This document shows positions 18,023-27,206 of a DNA stretch of 64,000 bases, piece by piece (the first letter of the stretch is position 1; each line of letters opens with the position of its first letter). Source of the DNA: Azospirillum griseum. GTDB lineage: Bacteria > Pseudomonadota > Alphaproteobacteria > Azospirillales > Azospirillaceae. The notes beneath the pieces are model-generated. The model saw only the letters and a list, made by a program, of their open reading frames with translations, did no database searches and was not told where the DNA came from. The stretch lies in the NCBI RefSeq assembly GCF_003966125.1, contig NZ_RXMA01000027.1, positions 1 through 64,000 on the forward strand, written 5' to 3'. The translations under genes were made by a program, and so were the position numbers.

Positions 18023-19036
18023 ATGGCCCGCCACAGCTTTTTCTGCATCGACGGTCACACCTGCGGCAACCCCGTCCGCGTCGTCACCGGGGGCAGCATC
18101 CCGGTGCTGAAGGGGGCGACCATGTTCGAGCGCCGCCAGGAGTTTCTGGCCGAGCATGATTGGATCCGGCTGGCGCTGATGTTCGAACCGCGCGGCCACG
18201 ACATGATGTCCGGCTCCATCCTCTACCCGCCGACGCGGGAGGATTGCGACGTCGGTATCCTCTTCATCGAAACGTCGGGCTGCCTGCCGATGTGCGGCCA
18301 TGGGACCATCGGCACCGTGACCACCATCATCGAACATGGTCTGGTCACGCCCAAGACGCCGGGCCTGCTGCGGCTGGACACCCCGGCGGGGCTGGTCGAG
18401 GCGCGCTATGTCCAGAACGGCCCCTATGTCGAGAGCGTCCGCCTGACCAACGTGCCGTCCTTCCTGCTGGGCCGGGGCTATGAGGTCGAGGTTCCGGGCC
18501 TGGGGACCATCACCGTCGATGTGGCGTTCGGCGGAAATTTCTACGCCATCGTCGAGCCGCAGCCCGGCTACGCCGACCTGTCGGACCTGCAACCGTCGCA
18601 GATCCTGGAGTATTCGCCCAAGCTGCGCGCCGCCTTCAACGCCCGCCACAGCATCGTCCACCCGACCAACCCGGCGCTGAACCGGCTGACGCATGTGCTG
18701 TGGACCGGCAAGCCGACCACGCCGGACGGAACCGCCCGCAACGCCGTCTTCTACGGCGACAAGGCCATCGACCGATCGCCCTGCGGAACCGGCACGTCGG
18801 CGCGCATGGCCCATCTGCACGCCCTGGGCCGTCTGGCCCCCGGGGAGGATTTCGTGCACGAGAGCATCATCGCGTCCAAATTCATCGGCCGGATCGAAGG
18901 CACGACCGAGGTCGGCGGCCTGCCCGCCATCATCCCGTCCATCGAAGGGTGGGCGCGCGTCACCGGTTACAACACCATTTTCGTGGATGACCGCGATCCT
19001 TATTGGAAGGGTTTCCAGGTCGCCGACGCGCTGTAA
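18023..19036 (+). CDS. 4-hydroxyproline 2-epimerase, proline racemase family
   Basis: Enzyme of 337 aa that interconverts trans-4-hydroxy-L-proline and cis-4-hydroxy-D-proline, the first pathway step. Both catalytic cysteines are present: Cys91 in MCGHGTIG and Cys254 in DRSPCGTGTSA. Having two Cys argues for racemase/epimerase rather than trans-3-hydroxyproline dehydratase, which has Thr at the second place. It begins SFFCIDGHTCGNPVR, normal for the family. It ends the operon 30 bases after the oxidase. The last step, 2-oxoglutarate semialdehyde dehydrogenase, is not in the window. Confidence 0.92.
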   Translation: MARHSFFCIDGHTCGNPVRVVTGGSIPVLKGATMFERRQEFLAEHDWIRLALMFEPRGHDMMSGSILYPPTREDCDVGILFIETSGCLPMCGHGTIGTVTTIIEHGLVTPKTPGLLRLDTPAGLVEARYVQNGPYVESVRLTNVPSFLLGRGYEVEVPGLGTITVDVAFGGNFYAIVEPQPGYADLSDLQPSQILEYSPKLRAAFNARHSIVHPTNPALNRLTHVLWTGKPTTPDGTARNAVFYGDKAIDRSPCGTGTSARMAHLHALGRLAPGEDFVHESIIASKFIGRIEGTTEVGGLPAIIPSIEGWARVTGYNTIFVDDRDPYWKGFQVADAL

Positions 19037-19070
19037 CGCGCGCCATTCGCCACCCCTTCGCTGACGCTAC

Positions 19071-19105
19071 GCGCAGGCCGCCGGTCACACACCGGCGGCC
19101 TGCGC
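19071..19105. terminator. 15-base perfect hairpin between convergent genes
   Basis: GCGCAGGCCGCCGGT pairs fully with ACCGGCGGCCTGCGC around a five-base loop, 35 bases after the epimerase stop and before the convergent histidine kinase stop. No U run follows, so termination efficiency is uncertain. Confidence 0.55.
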
Positions 19106-19150
19106 TGCGTTTGCGCCGCGCCCCCGCGTCCTTGCGGGTCCGTCCGGGGG

Positions 19151-21094
19151 TCAGGCGGGCTTGATCCGCAAGGGAAAACGCAGGACGAAGCCGGTCCCCG
19201 GCCCATCCACCGACTCCAGCGTGATGGAGCCTTTCATCGTCGTCGTCATGATGTTGGCGCAAATGCTCAGGCCCAGGCCGCTGGCCCCGGCCCCGCGTTT
19301 GGTGGTGAAAAAGGGATCGAACACCCGGCTGCGCAGTTCCGGCGGAATGCCCTTGCCGGTGTCGCGGTAACGCATCGTCACCCAGCCGTTCGCCTCCGTC
19401 GCGTGCAGCCGGATTTCCCCCTCCTGCCCTTCGTCGAAGGCGTGAACCAGCGCGTTGATGACCAGATTGGACAGGACCTGCGCAAAGGAACCGGGATGGC
19501 CATCCACCTCCAGGCCGGGGGGAATGTCGATGCTCAGCGTCACCCGTGTCTTGCGCAGACGGGGGCGCAGGCTGAGCAGCACCTCGTCCACATAGGTGGC
19601 CAGATCAAAGGCGCGCCGTTCGCCGCTGGCCTGATCGACCGCCACCTGCTTGAAGCTCTGAACCAGATTCGCGGCGCGCTCGATGTTCGACAGGATCATC
19701 CGCGTGGTTTCCCACGCGACATCCAGGAACACTTGGAAATCGCTGCGCTTGACCCGGTTGCTGTCAAACAGCGCCCGGATTTTCCGCACCTCTTCGTCCA
19801 GATGAGAAATCGCGGTCAGCGTCACGCCGATCGGGGTGTTGACCTCATGCGCCACCCCGGCGACCAGCTGGGCCAGGGAGGCCATCTTCTCCGCCTGGAT
19901 CAGGCTGGCCTGTGCGTCGCGCAACTCTTCTTCCGCCCGCTTGCGCGCGGTCACGTCCAGCGCAACGGTGACGATGTGCTGCACCTCGCCGTTGCGGTCG
20001 GTCAGCGGCATCTTGCTGGTCAGCCAGTCGCAGCGCACCCCGTTGGCGTCACGCCCGCTTTCCTCGAAGAACGGCACACCCTGCCCGGTTTCGATCACCA
20101 GACGGTTCAGATTCTCGGACCGCTCCGATGACGGTCCACGGTCTGGCACGGTCGGCGACTCGCCGTGGATGGCGCGGAAGGAGCGGTTTGAGTAGAGGAT
20201 GACGCCGTTGCGGTCGCGCACGTCGATCAAGGCGGGCAGCGCGTCGATGACACCGGTCAGGATTTCCCGGCTGCGCCGCGCCTCCTCCTCCGCCCGCACC
20301 CATTTCGTGATGTCGGTGAAGGTGCGGAGCTGCCCGCCGTCGGGCTGCGGGACCACCCGCACCTCCATGATCCGCCCGTCATGCTGGTCGCGGGTGTACA
20401 CGCACTCCTCATCCGGGCGGGCCGTGTGCTCAACGATGTAGTTGACCTTGGCCTCCAGATCATCACCCAGGTCGGGCGCATCGGGAGGAACCCGCAGCAT
20501 GCCGGTTTTCAACTGATAGCGGACGCTGTCCTGCATTCGCGTGAAATGCGCCGCCGCCTCTTGCGGGATTCCCGTCAACTCCCACAGTCTTTTGTTGTGC
20601 GCCAGCGACACCAGATCGCGGTCGAACAGAACAAAGCCCTGATCGATGTTGTCGAGAATCAGACGAAGGGTTTCGCGCTTGTCCGCCAGCTCCGCTTCAC
20701 CGCGCTTGCGGTCGGTGATGTCGATGTGGGTGCGGACGAATCCGCCATCCGGAAGCCGCCGTGTGCAGATTTCGAGAATTTGCCCTCCCGGACGGGAATG
20801 CTCGTGCCGCACCCGGTCGCTGGATTGGGCAAAGCGAACCATCTCTTCGACCTGGGCGTCGAAGTTGCACGGCCCGAACTCACCATGCTCGCACAGGCAC
20901 CGGATGAAATCGGCGTAGGTCCTGAACCGCTCCCCCAGCGGCAAACCGAACATCGCCAGCACCGGGTCGTTGATCGCCACGATCGTGAGATCGGGGGCCA
21001 CCATCATCACGCCCTGATCCATGTGCGCCATCAACAGCGACAGGCGGTCGGCCTCCGTCTTGGGCGCTGCGGCGATGGCGTCGGGCTGGAGCAA
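19151..21094 (-). CDS. soluble triple-PAS sensor histidine kinase
   Basis: Up to 647 aa. Two PAS_7-type domains (DQGVMMVAPDLTIVAIND; DNIDQGFVLFDRDLVSLAHN) are followed by a PAS domain (LPALIDVRDRNGVILYSN) and a HisKA region with phospho-acceptor His416 in AGVAHEVNTP. The HATPase has NLVINALVHAFDE, DTGKGIPPE and a G box (GASGLGLSICANIM). There are no TM segments and no receiver domain, so it senses something cytoplasmic and needs a separate regulator, none of which is adjacent. The start is uncertain: the frame opens with TTG at 21094 without a clear ribosome site, and an internal ATG near residue 22 would clip the first PAS. Confidence 0.87.
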   Translation of the reverse strand: MLQPDAIAAAPKTEADRLSLLMAHMDQGVMMVAPDLTIVAINDPVLAMFGLPLGERFRTYADFIRCLCEHGEFGPCNFDAQVEEMVRFAQSSDRVRHEHSRPGGQILEICTRRLPDGGFVRTHIDITDRKRGEAELADKRETLRLILDNIDQGFVLFDRDLVSLAHNKRLWELTGIPQEAAAHFTRMQDSVRYQLKTGMLRVPPDAPDLGDDLEAKVNYIVEHTARPDEECVYTRDQHDGRIMEVRVVPQPDGGQLRTFTDITKWVRAEEEARRSREILTGVIDALPALIDVRDRNGVILYSNRSFRAIHGESPTVPDRGPSSERSENLNRLVIETGQGVPFFEESGRDANGVRCDWLTSKMPLTDRNGEVQHIVTVALDVTARKRAEEELRDAQASLIQAEKMASLAQLVAGVAHEVNTPIGVTLTAISHLDEEVRKIRALFDSNRVKRSDFQVFLDVAWETTRMILSNIERAANLVQSFKQVAVDQASGERRAFDLATYVDEVLLSLRPRLRKTRVTLSIDIPPGLEVDGHPGSFAQVLSNLVINALVHAFDEGQEGEIRLHATEANGWVTMRYRDTGKGIPPELRSRVFDPFFTTKRGAGASGLGLSICANIMTTTMKGSITLESVDGPGTGFVLRFPLRIKPA

Positions 21095-21210
21095 GGGAGG
21101 CGACCAAGAGCCGTTGGAGGAGGGGGGCGAAGATGTCTCAACGGTTGCAGTGTAACAGGCTCAACCCAGTCTGCCGAGAGGGCGCAAGATGCCGGGCGGG
21201 CGCAAAATGA

Positions 21211-21798
21211 ATGGATGTCATATCAATTGCATTTATCTGGTATTTTAATGATTTGAGAACCCTTGCTCTGATAGGCTGTTTTGAGTCAGGAATCATCAGT
21301 CAACGCGAACGGATCCCGCCCCCCTTGTCCACGCTCCTCGCCCTGCCCTCGCCGTCATCAAGCGCGCAAAGCCCGTCCGGGCTGGCGAAGCTGCGGCAGA
21401 TGCTGGCCAGCGACGCGGCGGCGGTGCAGCCGATTCGCCGTGTGCCGGGGGAAGAGGAACGCAGACGCTCCTCGTCCGATCAGCCGCTGTCGGCCACGGA
21501 CGAGGCCCTGCGCCGGAGCGGGGAGACCGGAACCGACCAGACCCGCGCGACCAGCCGGACCACCGCCGGTGCCGCCAGCGGCTCCGCCGCCGCCGACAGC
21601 GCTGCCAGCAGCGGCCCGGTGTCACCAGGGCCACTGCCGCAGACCGCCCTGCCCAACGCCGGATTCGTGACACAGAGCCTGCATCAGGAAGTCGTCGGGC
21701 AGGGCCTGCACATCGAACCCTGGACCGAGGCCATCGACGCCTACCGCCGCGCCGATGCCGGTGTGAACACGCCGATGGTCACGCAGATCGCGGTGTAG
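21211..21798 (+). CDS. hypothetical protein, Ala/Ser-rich with conserved-looking C-terminus
   Basis: Up to 195 aa; not recognised. The middle is disordered and rich in Ala, Ser, Arg and Pro, while the last 50 residues (PNAGFVTQSLHQEVVGQGLH followed by EPWTEAIDAYRRADAG) look structured. No signal peptide or membrane helix can be seen. The start is uncertain: the first ATG has no clear ribosome site and a TTG at 21325 is possible. It converges with the RND operon on a shared terminator, which supports it being transcribed. Confidence 0.5.
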   Translation: MDVISIAFIWYFNDLRTLALIGCFESGIISQRERIPPPLSTLLALPSPSSSAQSPSGLAKLRQMLASDAAAVQPIRRVPGEEERRRSSSDQPLSATDEALRRSGETGTDQTRATSRTTAGAASGSAAADSAASSGPVSPGPLPQTALPNAGFVTQSLHQEVVGQGLHIEPWTEAIDAYRRADAGVNTPMVTQIAV

Positions 21799-21822
21799 AG
21801 CGGCCTTGCGACTCCACACAGC

Positions 21823-21851
21823 AAAACGGCGCCCCACCGGGGCGCCGTTTT
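21823..21851. terminator. bidirectional terminator
   Basis: Perfect 13-base stem AAAACGGCGCCCC/GGGGCGCCGTTTT with a 3-base loop. The A and T tails serve both the rightward hypothetical gene and the leftward RND operon. Confidence 0.9.
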
Positions 21852-21881
21852 CCACATCCCGATCAAACACGCCCCGACGAA

Positions 21882-24800
21882 TCAGTCACCATCGGCGGTC
21901 GCCGGACCTTGCGGAGCCACCACCGTCGGCGCGCCGTGGATCAACCGGTGCACCAGATTGGCCAGATCCTCCATGTAGAGATACAGGGTCGGGGTGATGT
22001 AGAGCGTCAGGACCTGCGACACGCACAACCCGCCAACCACGGCCAAGCCAAGGGGCTGGCGCAGTTCCGCCGCCGCGCCATGCGCCATGGCGATGGGCAA
22101 CGTGCCCATGATCGCCGCCATCGTCGTCATCATGATCGGGCGGAAGCGCAACACGCAGGCCTGTTCGATGGCGTCGCGCGCCGTCGATCCGCCGCGCCGC
22201 GCCTCGACCGCAAAGTCGATCATCATGATGGCGTTCTTCTTCACGATGCCGATCAGCATCAGAATGCCGATGATGGCGATGACGCTCAGTTCCTGGTTGA
22301 ACACCAGCAGGGTGGCCAAGGCCCCAATCGCCGCCGACGGCAGACCCGACAGAATGGTCAGCGGGTGGACGAAGCTTTCGTACAGCACGCCCAACACGAT
22401 GTAGATGACCAGCACCGCCGCGCTCAACAGCAGGGCCTGCCCCGCCTGGGCATCCTGGAACACCTGGGCGGTTCCGGCAAAGCCGGTGGACACGGTGGCG
22501 GGCAGACCCAGCTCGCGTTCGGTCCCCCGGATCATCTCCACCGCCTCGCCCAGCGACACGCCGGGAGCGAGGTTGAAGGACAGGGTCACGGCGGGCAACT
22601 GGCCCTGGTGATTGACCGCCAGCGGTCCGGCGGTGCGCTCCACCCGCGCGAAGGCGTCGAGCGGAACCAGCTTGCCCGTGGACGACCGCACATAGATGCG
22701 CGACAGGGCGCTGTCATCCTGCTGATACTTCGGCTCCAGCTCGATCAGCACCTGATAATCGTTGCTGGGGGTGTAGATGGTGGACACCTGCCGCTGACCG
22801 AAGGCGCTGTAGAGCGTGGAGCGCACCAGATCGACGCCGACCCCCAGCGTCGCCGCCTTTTCACGGTCGATGCGGACGAAGGCCTGCGGATTGTTCAGTT
22901 GCAGGTCGCTGGTCACGTCCTGAAGCTTGGGCATGGCCCGCAGGGAGCCTTCCAGCTTGGCCGACCATTGATACAGCTCGTCCAGATCCAGCGCCTGGAT
23001 GGTGTATTGGTACAGGCTCTTGGACTGGCGGCCGCCGATGCGCAGATTCTGCACCGGCTGCATGTAGACCGCCATGCCGGGGATGCCGTTCACCTGGCGG
23101 CGGATCTGCTGGATGATCTCCGCCACCGGCGGGCGTTCGTCGCGCGGCTTCAGCACGATGAACATGCGGCCTTGGTTGCCGGTGTTGCCGCCCACGCCGA
23201 CGGAGGAGGTGACATCCGCCACCGCCGGATGGGCCTGGATGATCGCCGCCACCTTCTGCTGCCGTTCGGCCATGGCCGGAAAGGCGATGTCGGCGGCGGC
23301 CTCGGTCGTCACCTGGATTTGCCCGATGTCCTCCGTCGGGAAAAAGCCCTTCGGCACCGCCTGGAACAGCATCACCGACCCGACCACCGTGCCGATCATC
23401 AGCAGCCCCATCAGGGGCCGGTGGCGCAGGGTCCAGCGCAGCGAGGCGGCGTAGCCGTTCAGCAGCAGGGTGAACCCGCCCTCCAGGATGCGCCCGAACA
23501 GATTCTCATCACCCGGCGCGTGGTGGGTCAGGAAGCGGGAGCACATCATCGGCGTCAGCGTCAGCGACACAAAGGCCGACGCGGCGATGGCCATCGTCAC
23601 GACCATGGCGAATTCGTGGAACAACCGCCCGACCACCCCGCCCATCAGCAGGATGGGGATGAAGACGGCGACCAGCGACAGGGTGATCGACACGATGGTG
23701 AAGCCGATTTCGCGCGCGCCCTTGATCGCCGCCTCGAACGGCTTCATCCCCTCTTCCACATAGCGGACAATGTTTTCCATCATCACGATGGCGTCATCGA
23801 CGACCAACCCGACGGCCAGCGTCAGCGCCATCAGCGAAATGTTGTCGATGGAATAGCCCATCATCTGCATGCCGCCCGCCGTGGCGATCAGCGAGATGGG
23901 AACCGCCAGCGCCGGAATCAGAGTCGCCGACAGCCGCCGCAGGAACAGGAAGATCACCAGCACGACCAGAACGATGGTCAGCGCCAGGGTGAATTGCACG
24001 TCCTCCACCGCCTCGCGGATCGACAGGGACCGGTCGTTGACGATCTTGATCGAGGCCGAGGCCGGAAGCTGGGCCTGGAAGGTCGGGATCAGGGCGCGAA
24101 CGCGGTCCACCACCTCCACCGTGTTGGCGTCGGGCTGGCGTTGGACCGCCAGCATGATGGTGCGGGTCCCGTTCAGCCAGCTCGCCGTCCGGCTGTTCTC
24201 CACGCTGTCCAGCACCGTCGCCACGTCGCCCACACGCACCGGCGCGTTGTTGCGGTAGGCGATGATGAGGTCGCGGAAGGCGGCGGCGTTGGGAAGCTGC
24301 GGGTTGGCGGCGATGACCAGCTGCTGCCGGTCGCCGGTCAGCGTGCCGACCGGGGTGTTGGCGTTGGCCGCTGTCATCGCCTTTTGCAACTCGTCGATGC
24401 CGATGCCGCGCACGGCCAGCGCGTTGGGATCGACCTGGACGCGCACGGCGTATTTCTGCGAGCCGTAAATCTGCACCTGCGCCACGCCCTGCAAGGTGGC
24501 GACCTTGGGCTGGACGATGGTTTCGGCGATGTCGTTCAGCGCCGACAGTTGCAGGGTGGGCGAGTTCAACGAGATGAACAGGATGGGCTGATCGGCCGGG
24601 TTGACCTTGCGGTAACTCGGCGGCGTGGTCATTTCGGCGGGCAGGCGGCGCAGGGTGCGGGCGATGGCCGCCTGCACATCCGCCGCCGCCGCGTCGATGT
24701 CGCGTTCCAGCACGAATTGGATGGTGATCGACGTGTTGCCCAGCGTGCTGGACGAGGTGAGCGTGTCGATCCCGGCGATGGTGGAGAATTCACGCTCCAA

Positions 24801-24998
24801 CGGGCTGGCGACCGACGCCGCCATGGTTTCCGGACTGGCCCCCGGCAAGCTGGCCGACACGCTGACCACCGGGAAATCCACGCGCGGCAGCGCGGCGGTG
24901 GGAAGCTGGCGGTAGGCGGCCAAACCGCCCAGGACCATCGCCGCCGTCAGCAGGATGGTCATGATCGGACGGCGGATGCATAGCTCCGAGAGATTCAT
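21882..24998 (-). CDS. RND efflux permease, HAE1/MdtBC-like
   Basis: Inner-membrane drug/proton antiporter of 1038 aa. It shows the typical start (MNLSELCIRRPIMTILLTAA), porter-domain sequence, the TM4 proton-relay motif GLVVDDAIVMMENI with paired Asp, and a duplicated second half with a long periplasmic loop. The sequence is closer to MdtB/MdtC/MuxBC permeases than to AcrB (SVSASLPGASPETMAASVA; MGYSIDNISLMALT). It overlaps the adaptor gene by four bases (ATGA), so they are translationally coupled. No outer-membrane channel gene is adjacent. Confidence 0.93.
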   Translation of the reverse strand: MNLSELCIRRPIMTILLTAAMVLGGLAAYRQLPTAALPRVDFPVVSVSASLPGASPETMAASVASPLEREFSTIAGIDTLTSSSTLGNTSITIQFVLERDIDAAAADVQAAIARTLRRLPAEMTTPPSYRKVNPADQPILFISLNSPTLQLSALNDIAETIVQPKVATLQGVAQVQIYGSQKYAVRVQVDPNALAVRGIGIDELQKAMTAANANTPVGTLTGDRQQLVIAANPQLPNAAAFRDLIIAYRNNAPVRVGDVATVLDSVENSRTASWLNGTRTIMLAVQRQPDANTVEVVDRVRALIPTFQAQLPASASIKIVNDRSLSIREAVEDVQFTLALTIVLVVLVIFLFLRRLSATLIPALAVPISLIATAGGMQMMGYSIDNISLMALTLAVGLVVDDAIVMMENIVRYVEEGMKPFEAAIKGAREIGFTIVSITLSLVAVFIPILLMGGVVGRLFHEFAMVVTMAIAASAFVSLTLTPMMCSRFLTHHAPGDENLFGRILEGGFTLLLNGYAASLRWTLRHRPLMGLLMIGTVVGSVMLFQAVPKGFFPTEDIGQIQVTTEAAADIAFPAMAERQQKVAAIIQAHPAVADVTSSVGVGGNTGNQGRMFIVLKPRDERPPVAEIIQQIRRQVNGIPGMAVYMQPVQNLRIGGRQSKSLYQYTIQALDLDELYQWSAKLEGSLRAMPKLQDVTSDLQLNNPQAFVRIDREKAATLGVGVDLVRSTLYSAFGQRQVSTIYTPSNDYQVLIELEPKYQQDDSALSRIYVRSSTGKLVPLDAFARVERTAGPLAVNHQGQLPAVTLSFNLAPGVSLGEAVEMIRGTERELGLPATVSTGFAGTAQVFQDAQAGQALLLSAAVLVIYIVLGVLYESFVHPLTILSGLPSAAIGALATLLVFNQELSVIAIIGILMLIGIVKKNAIMMIDFAVEARRGGSTARDAIEQACVLRFRPIMMTTMAAIMGTLPIAMAHGAAAELRQPLGLAVVGGLCVSQVLTLYITPTLYLYMEDLANLVHRLIHGAPTVVAPQGPATADGD

Positions 24999-26233
24999 GA
25001 GGCGCCTCCGCTGGCGGCGGGGGTGTCCGCCTTCTTCTTGCTGCCATCACCCGGCTTGTCGCCAACAGGCTTGTCACCCGCCGGTTTGTCACCGGCCGGC
25101 TTGTCGGCCCGCTCGGCGATCTTGGCGCCGGGATACAGGCGCGATTGGCCATCGACGACCACCCGGTCCCCGGCGGCCACGCCGCTGGTGATCACGGCGA
25201 CGCCGTCCTGGCTGCGCGCCACCGTCACCGGGCGCACCTCCACCGTCTCGTCCGCCTTCACGGCGTAGACGAAACGGCCCTGCTGGCCGGTCTGCACCGC
25301 CGCGTCCGGCACGGTCAGCGCCGTGGGATCGACGCGCAGAGTCAGCACCGTGTCCACGAACTGGCCCGGCCACAGCCGGGTGTCGGTGTTGGGAAACTCA
25401 CCCTTGACCAAAATGGTCCCGGTCTGTTGATCGACCTGGCTGTCGACAAAGCTGACGGTTCCCTCGGCGGGCGGCTGGGACGAGCCGGGGATCGCCGCCG
25501 TCACCTTCAGCGCGCCTTCGGTCAGCGCCCGGCGGATCGTCGGCAAATGGCGTTCGGGCACGTTGAACGACACGTTGATCGGGCGAAGCTGCGTCAGCGT
25601 CACCAGCGGGGCGGTGTCGGCGGCGCGCACCATGGTTCCGGTCTTGGCGTTGACGGTTCCGGTGCGCCCGGCCATCGGGGCGGTGATGCGGGTGAAGCTC
25701 AACGACACCTTGGCCGCTTCGATCGCGGCCAGATCGGCCTTGATCGTGCCCTCCAGCGCATCGGCGGTGGCGACCGCCGCGTCGTATTGGGTGCGGGAAA
25801 TCGCGTTGGTGCGCACCAGTTCGCCATAGCGCCGGACGTCGCCCTTGGCCTTTTCCAGATTGGCGCGGTCGCGCTCCAGATTGGCTTCGGCCTGACGAAG
25901 CTGCGCTTCCAGGGACCGGGAATCGAGGGTGAACAGCGGTTCGCCCGCCTTCACCTCCTGCCCCTCGGCGAAATGGACGGTCTCGACCACCGTGTCGACC
26001 CGCGCCTTGATGGCGATGGCGGCGATGGGCTGGACCGACCCGATGGTCCCGATGCGTTCGGCGACCGGGCGGACCTCCGCCACGCGGGTGACGACCGGAA
26101 CGCTGCGCGACGCGGGCGGGGCCGCCGCCTTGGCGGTCTGCGGTTCCCCCCCGAGCTTTTGCGTGTACCACACGCCCCCCGCGCCGATGGCGGCCAGCAG
26201 GGGCAGCAGGATGAGGATTCGTTTCGTGCTCAC
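24995..26233 (-). CDS. RND periplasmic adaptor (membrane fusion protein)
   Basis: Adaptor of 412 aa with an N-terminal membrane anchor (ILILLPLLAAIGAGGVWY), lipoyl halves (VDTVVETVHFAEGQEVKAGEPLF; ITAPMAGRTGTVNAKTGTMV), a helical hairpin (LRQAEANLERDRANLEKAKG), and beta-barrel and membrane-proximal parts ending at GAKIAERADKP. The C-terminus adds a Lys/Asp-rich tail with a repeated AGDKP pentapeptide (DNA about 25050-25110), likely disordered. The start codon is GTG and overlaps the TetR stop by four bases, so the operon order is tetR-adaptor-permease. Confidence 0.93.
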   Translation of the reverse strand: MSTKRILILLPLLAAIGAGGVWYTQKLGGEPQTAKAAAPPASRSVPVVTRVAEVRPVAERIGTIGSVQPIAAIAIKARVDTVVETVHFAEGQEVKAGEPLFTLDSRSLEAQLRQAEANLERDRANLEKAKGDVRRYGELVRTNAISRTQYDAAVATADALEGTIKADLAAIEAAKVSLSFTRITAPMAGRTGTVNAKTGTMVRAADTAPLVTLTQLRPINVSFNVPERHLPTIRRALTEGALKVTAAIPGSSQPPAEGTVSFVDSQVDQQTGTILVKGEFPNTDTRLWPGQFVDTVLTLRVDPTALTVPDAAVQTGQQGRFVYAVKADETVEVRPVTVARSQDGVAVITSGVAAGDRVVVDGQSRLYPGAKIAERADKPAGDKPAGDKPVGDKPGDGSKKKADTPAASGGAS

Positions 26234-26901
26234 GTCGTCTGGCTCCCGGCTGGAATCGCGGCGGTGGCGGACAGGAAAGGACTCGCGGTGGCGCTTGGGG
26301 CGGTGGCAGTTGGGGCGGTGGCGGCGGTCAGGACCAGATCGAGAACCGCCTGTTCCAACGCCGCGCGCGGGCGGTCGCCCGCCATCATGATGGCCCCGCG
26401 CACCATGCCGATGATGAGGAAGGGGGTGACGTCGGTGTCGATGCGCCGGAACTCCCCGGCGGCCACCCCGTCGTCCAGAACCGACCGCAGGGCGGCGGCG
26501 GTCTGGGCGCTGCGGCGGCGCAGGATGCGGCGGGTGCGGTCGGCCAGATCGGATTGGTCGCCCCCCATCAGCTTCAGGGTGTGAAGCTGCTCGCTCAGCG
26601 TGTCGATCAAGGCCGCCACCATGACCCGCAGGCGCGAGGCCGCCGTTTCGACCGGCGGGGCGTGGGCGTTCAGCCGCGCCTCCATCCCGCCGAGCGCGCG
26701 CTCCAGCGACTCCAGATACAATTCTTCCTTGGAGGGGAAGTAACGGTAGAGCGTGGCCTTGCCCACCCCGGCCCGGCGCGCCACCTCGTCCACCTGGACG
26801 TCGGTGTAATCACGGCCTGCGAAGAGTTCGGACGCGGCGGTGAGGATCTCCTCCCGCCGCTTGGCACGCCAATCGGGTATGTTTTCCACGTCGAACGGCA
26901 T
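26230..26901 (-). CDS. TetR-family repressor of the efflux operon
   Basis: Regulator of 223 aa with the N-terminal TetR helix-turn-helix (ILTAASELFAGRDYTDVQVD, then AGVGKATLYRYFPSKEELY) and a variable helical ligand domain. The C-terminal 30 residues are Ala/Thr/Pro-rich repeats (TAPTATAPSATASP) and probably disordered. It is the first gene of the efflux operon and should repress itself and the pump through the operator just upstream. The inducing drug is unknown. Confidence 0.92.
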   Translation of the reverse strand: MPFDVENIPDWRAKRREEILTAASELFAGRDYTDVQVDEVARRAGVGKATLYRYFPSKEELYLESLERALGGMEARLNAHAPPVETAASRLRVMVAALIDTLSEQLHTLKLMGGDQSDLADRTRRILRRRSAQTAAALRSVLDDGVAAGEFRRIDTDVTPFLIIGMVRGAIMMAGDRPRAALEQAVLDLVLTAATAPTATAPSATASPFLSATAAIPAGSQTT

Positions 26902-26929
26902 AAAATGGAACCCGCCAGTTTCAAAAATG

Positions 26930-26964
26930 ACGATAGCCGAGTTCCACCCTCTGTCAAGTGACAG
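26930..26964 (-). promoter_or_regulatory. tetR-efflux promoter with palindromic operator over the -35
   Basis: Reading leftwards, TTGACA (26952-26957) and TATCGT (26930-26935) are spaced 16 bases. The -35 lies inside the palindrome CTGTCA-AG-TGACAG (26951-26964), a good TetR-type operator. Binding would cover the -35 box and repress the operon. Confidence 0.75.
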
Positions 26965-27089
26965 GGTTTTGACCGTCGATCATTTGTCACCGAAGCGTTT
27001 GTGTCACCGAAGCGGTGGCGCGTTCCCCACGGGGCCAACCATGGCCCACCGCTTGCAAAGATTCACCCGGTTGGTTCCACGCATGACTT

Positions 27090-27125
27090 AAGGCTCCGGC
27101 GTTTCTTGCGCCGGAGCCTTTCTTT
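27090..27125 (+). terminator. terminator facing right with no obvious gene before it
   Basis: A 12-base stem AAGGCTCCGGCG/CGCCGGAGCCTT, a 7-base loop, then TCTTTT on the plus strand. The flanking genes both read leftwards. It may also stop the STAS operon on the minus strand, where the tail is TTAAGT and weaker. The rest of 26902-27206 holds only the tetR promoter. Confidence 0.65.
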
Positions 27126-27206
27126 TGCGCCCACCAAATGGGCAAATGCCGTCAAATGCCCAGAATTGCGGCGCGGAAACCGCCCACGCCGCCGCTGTGG
27201 GGGCGC

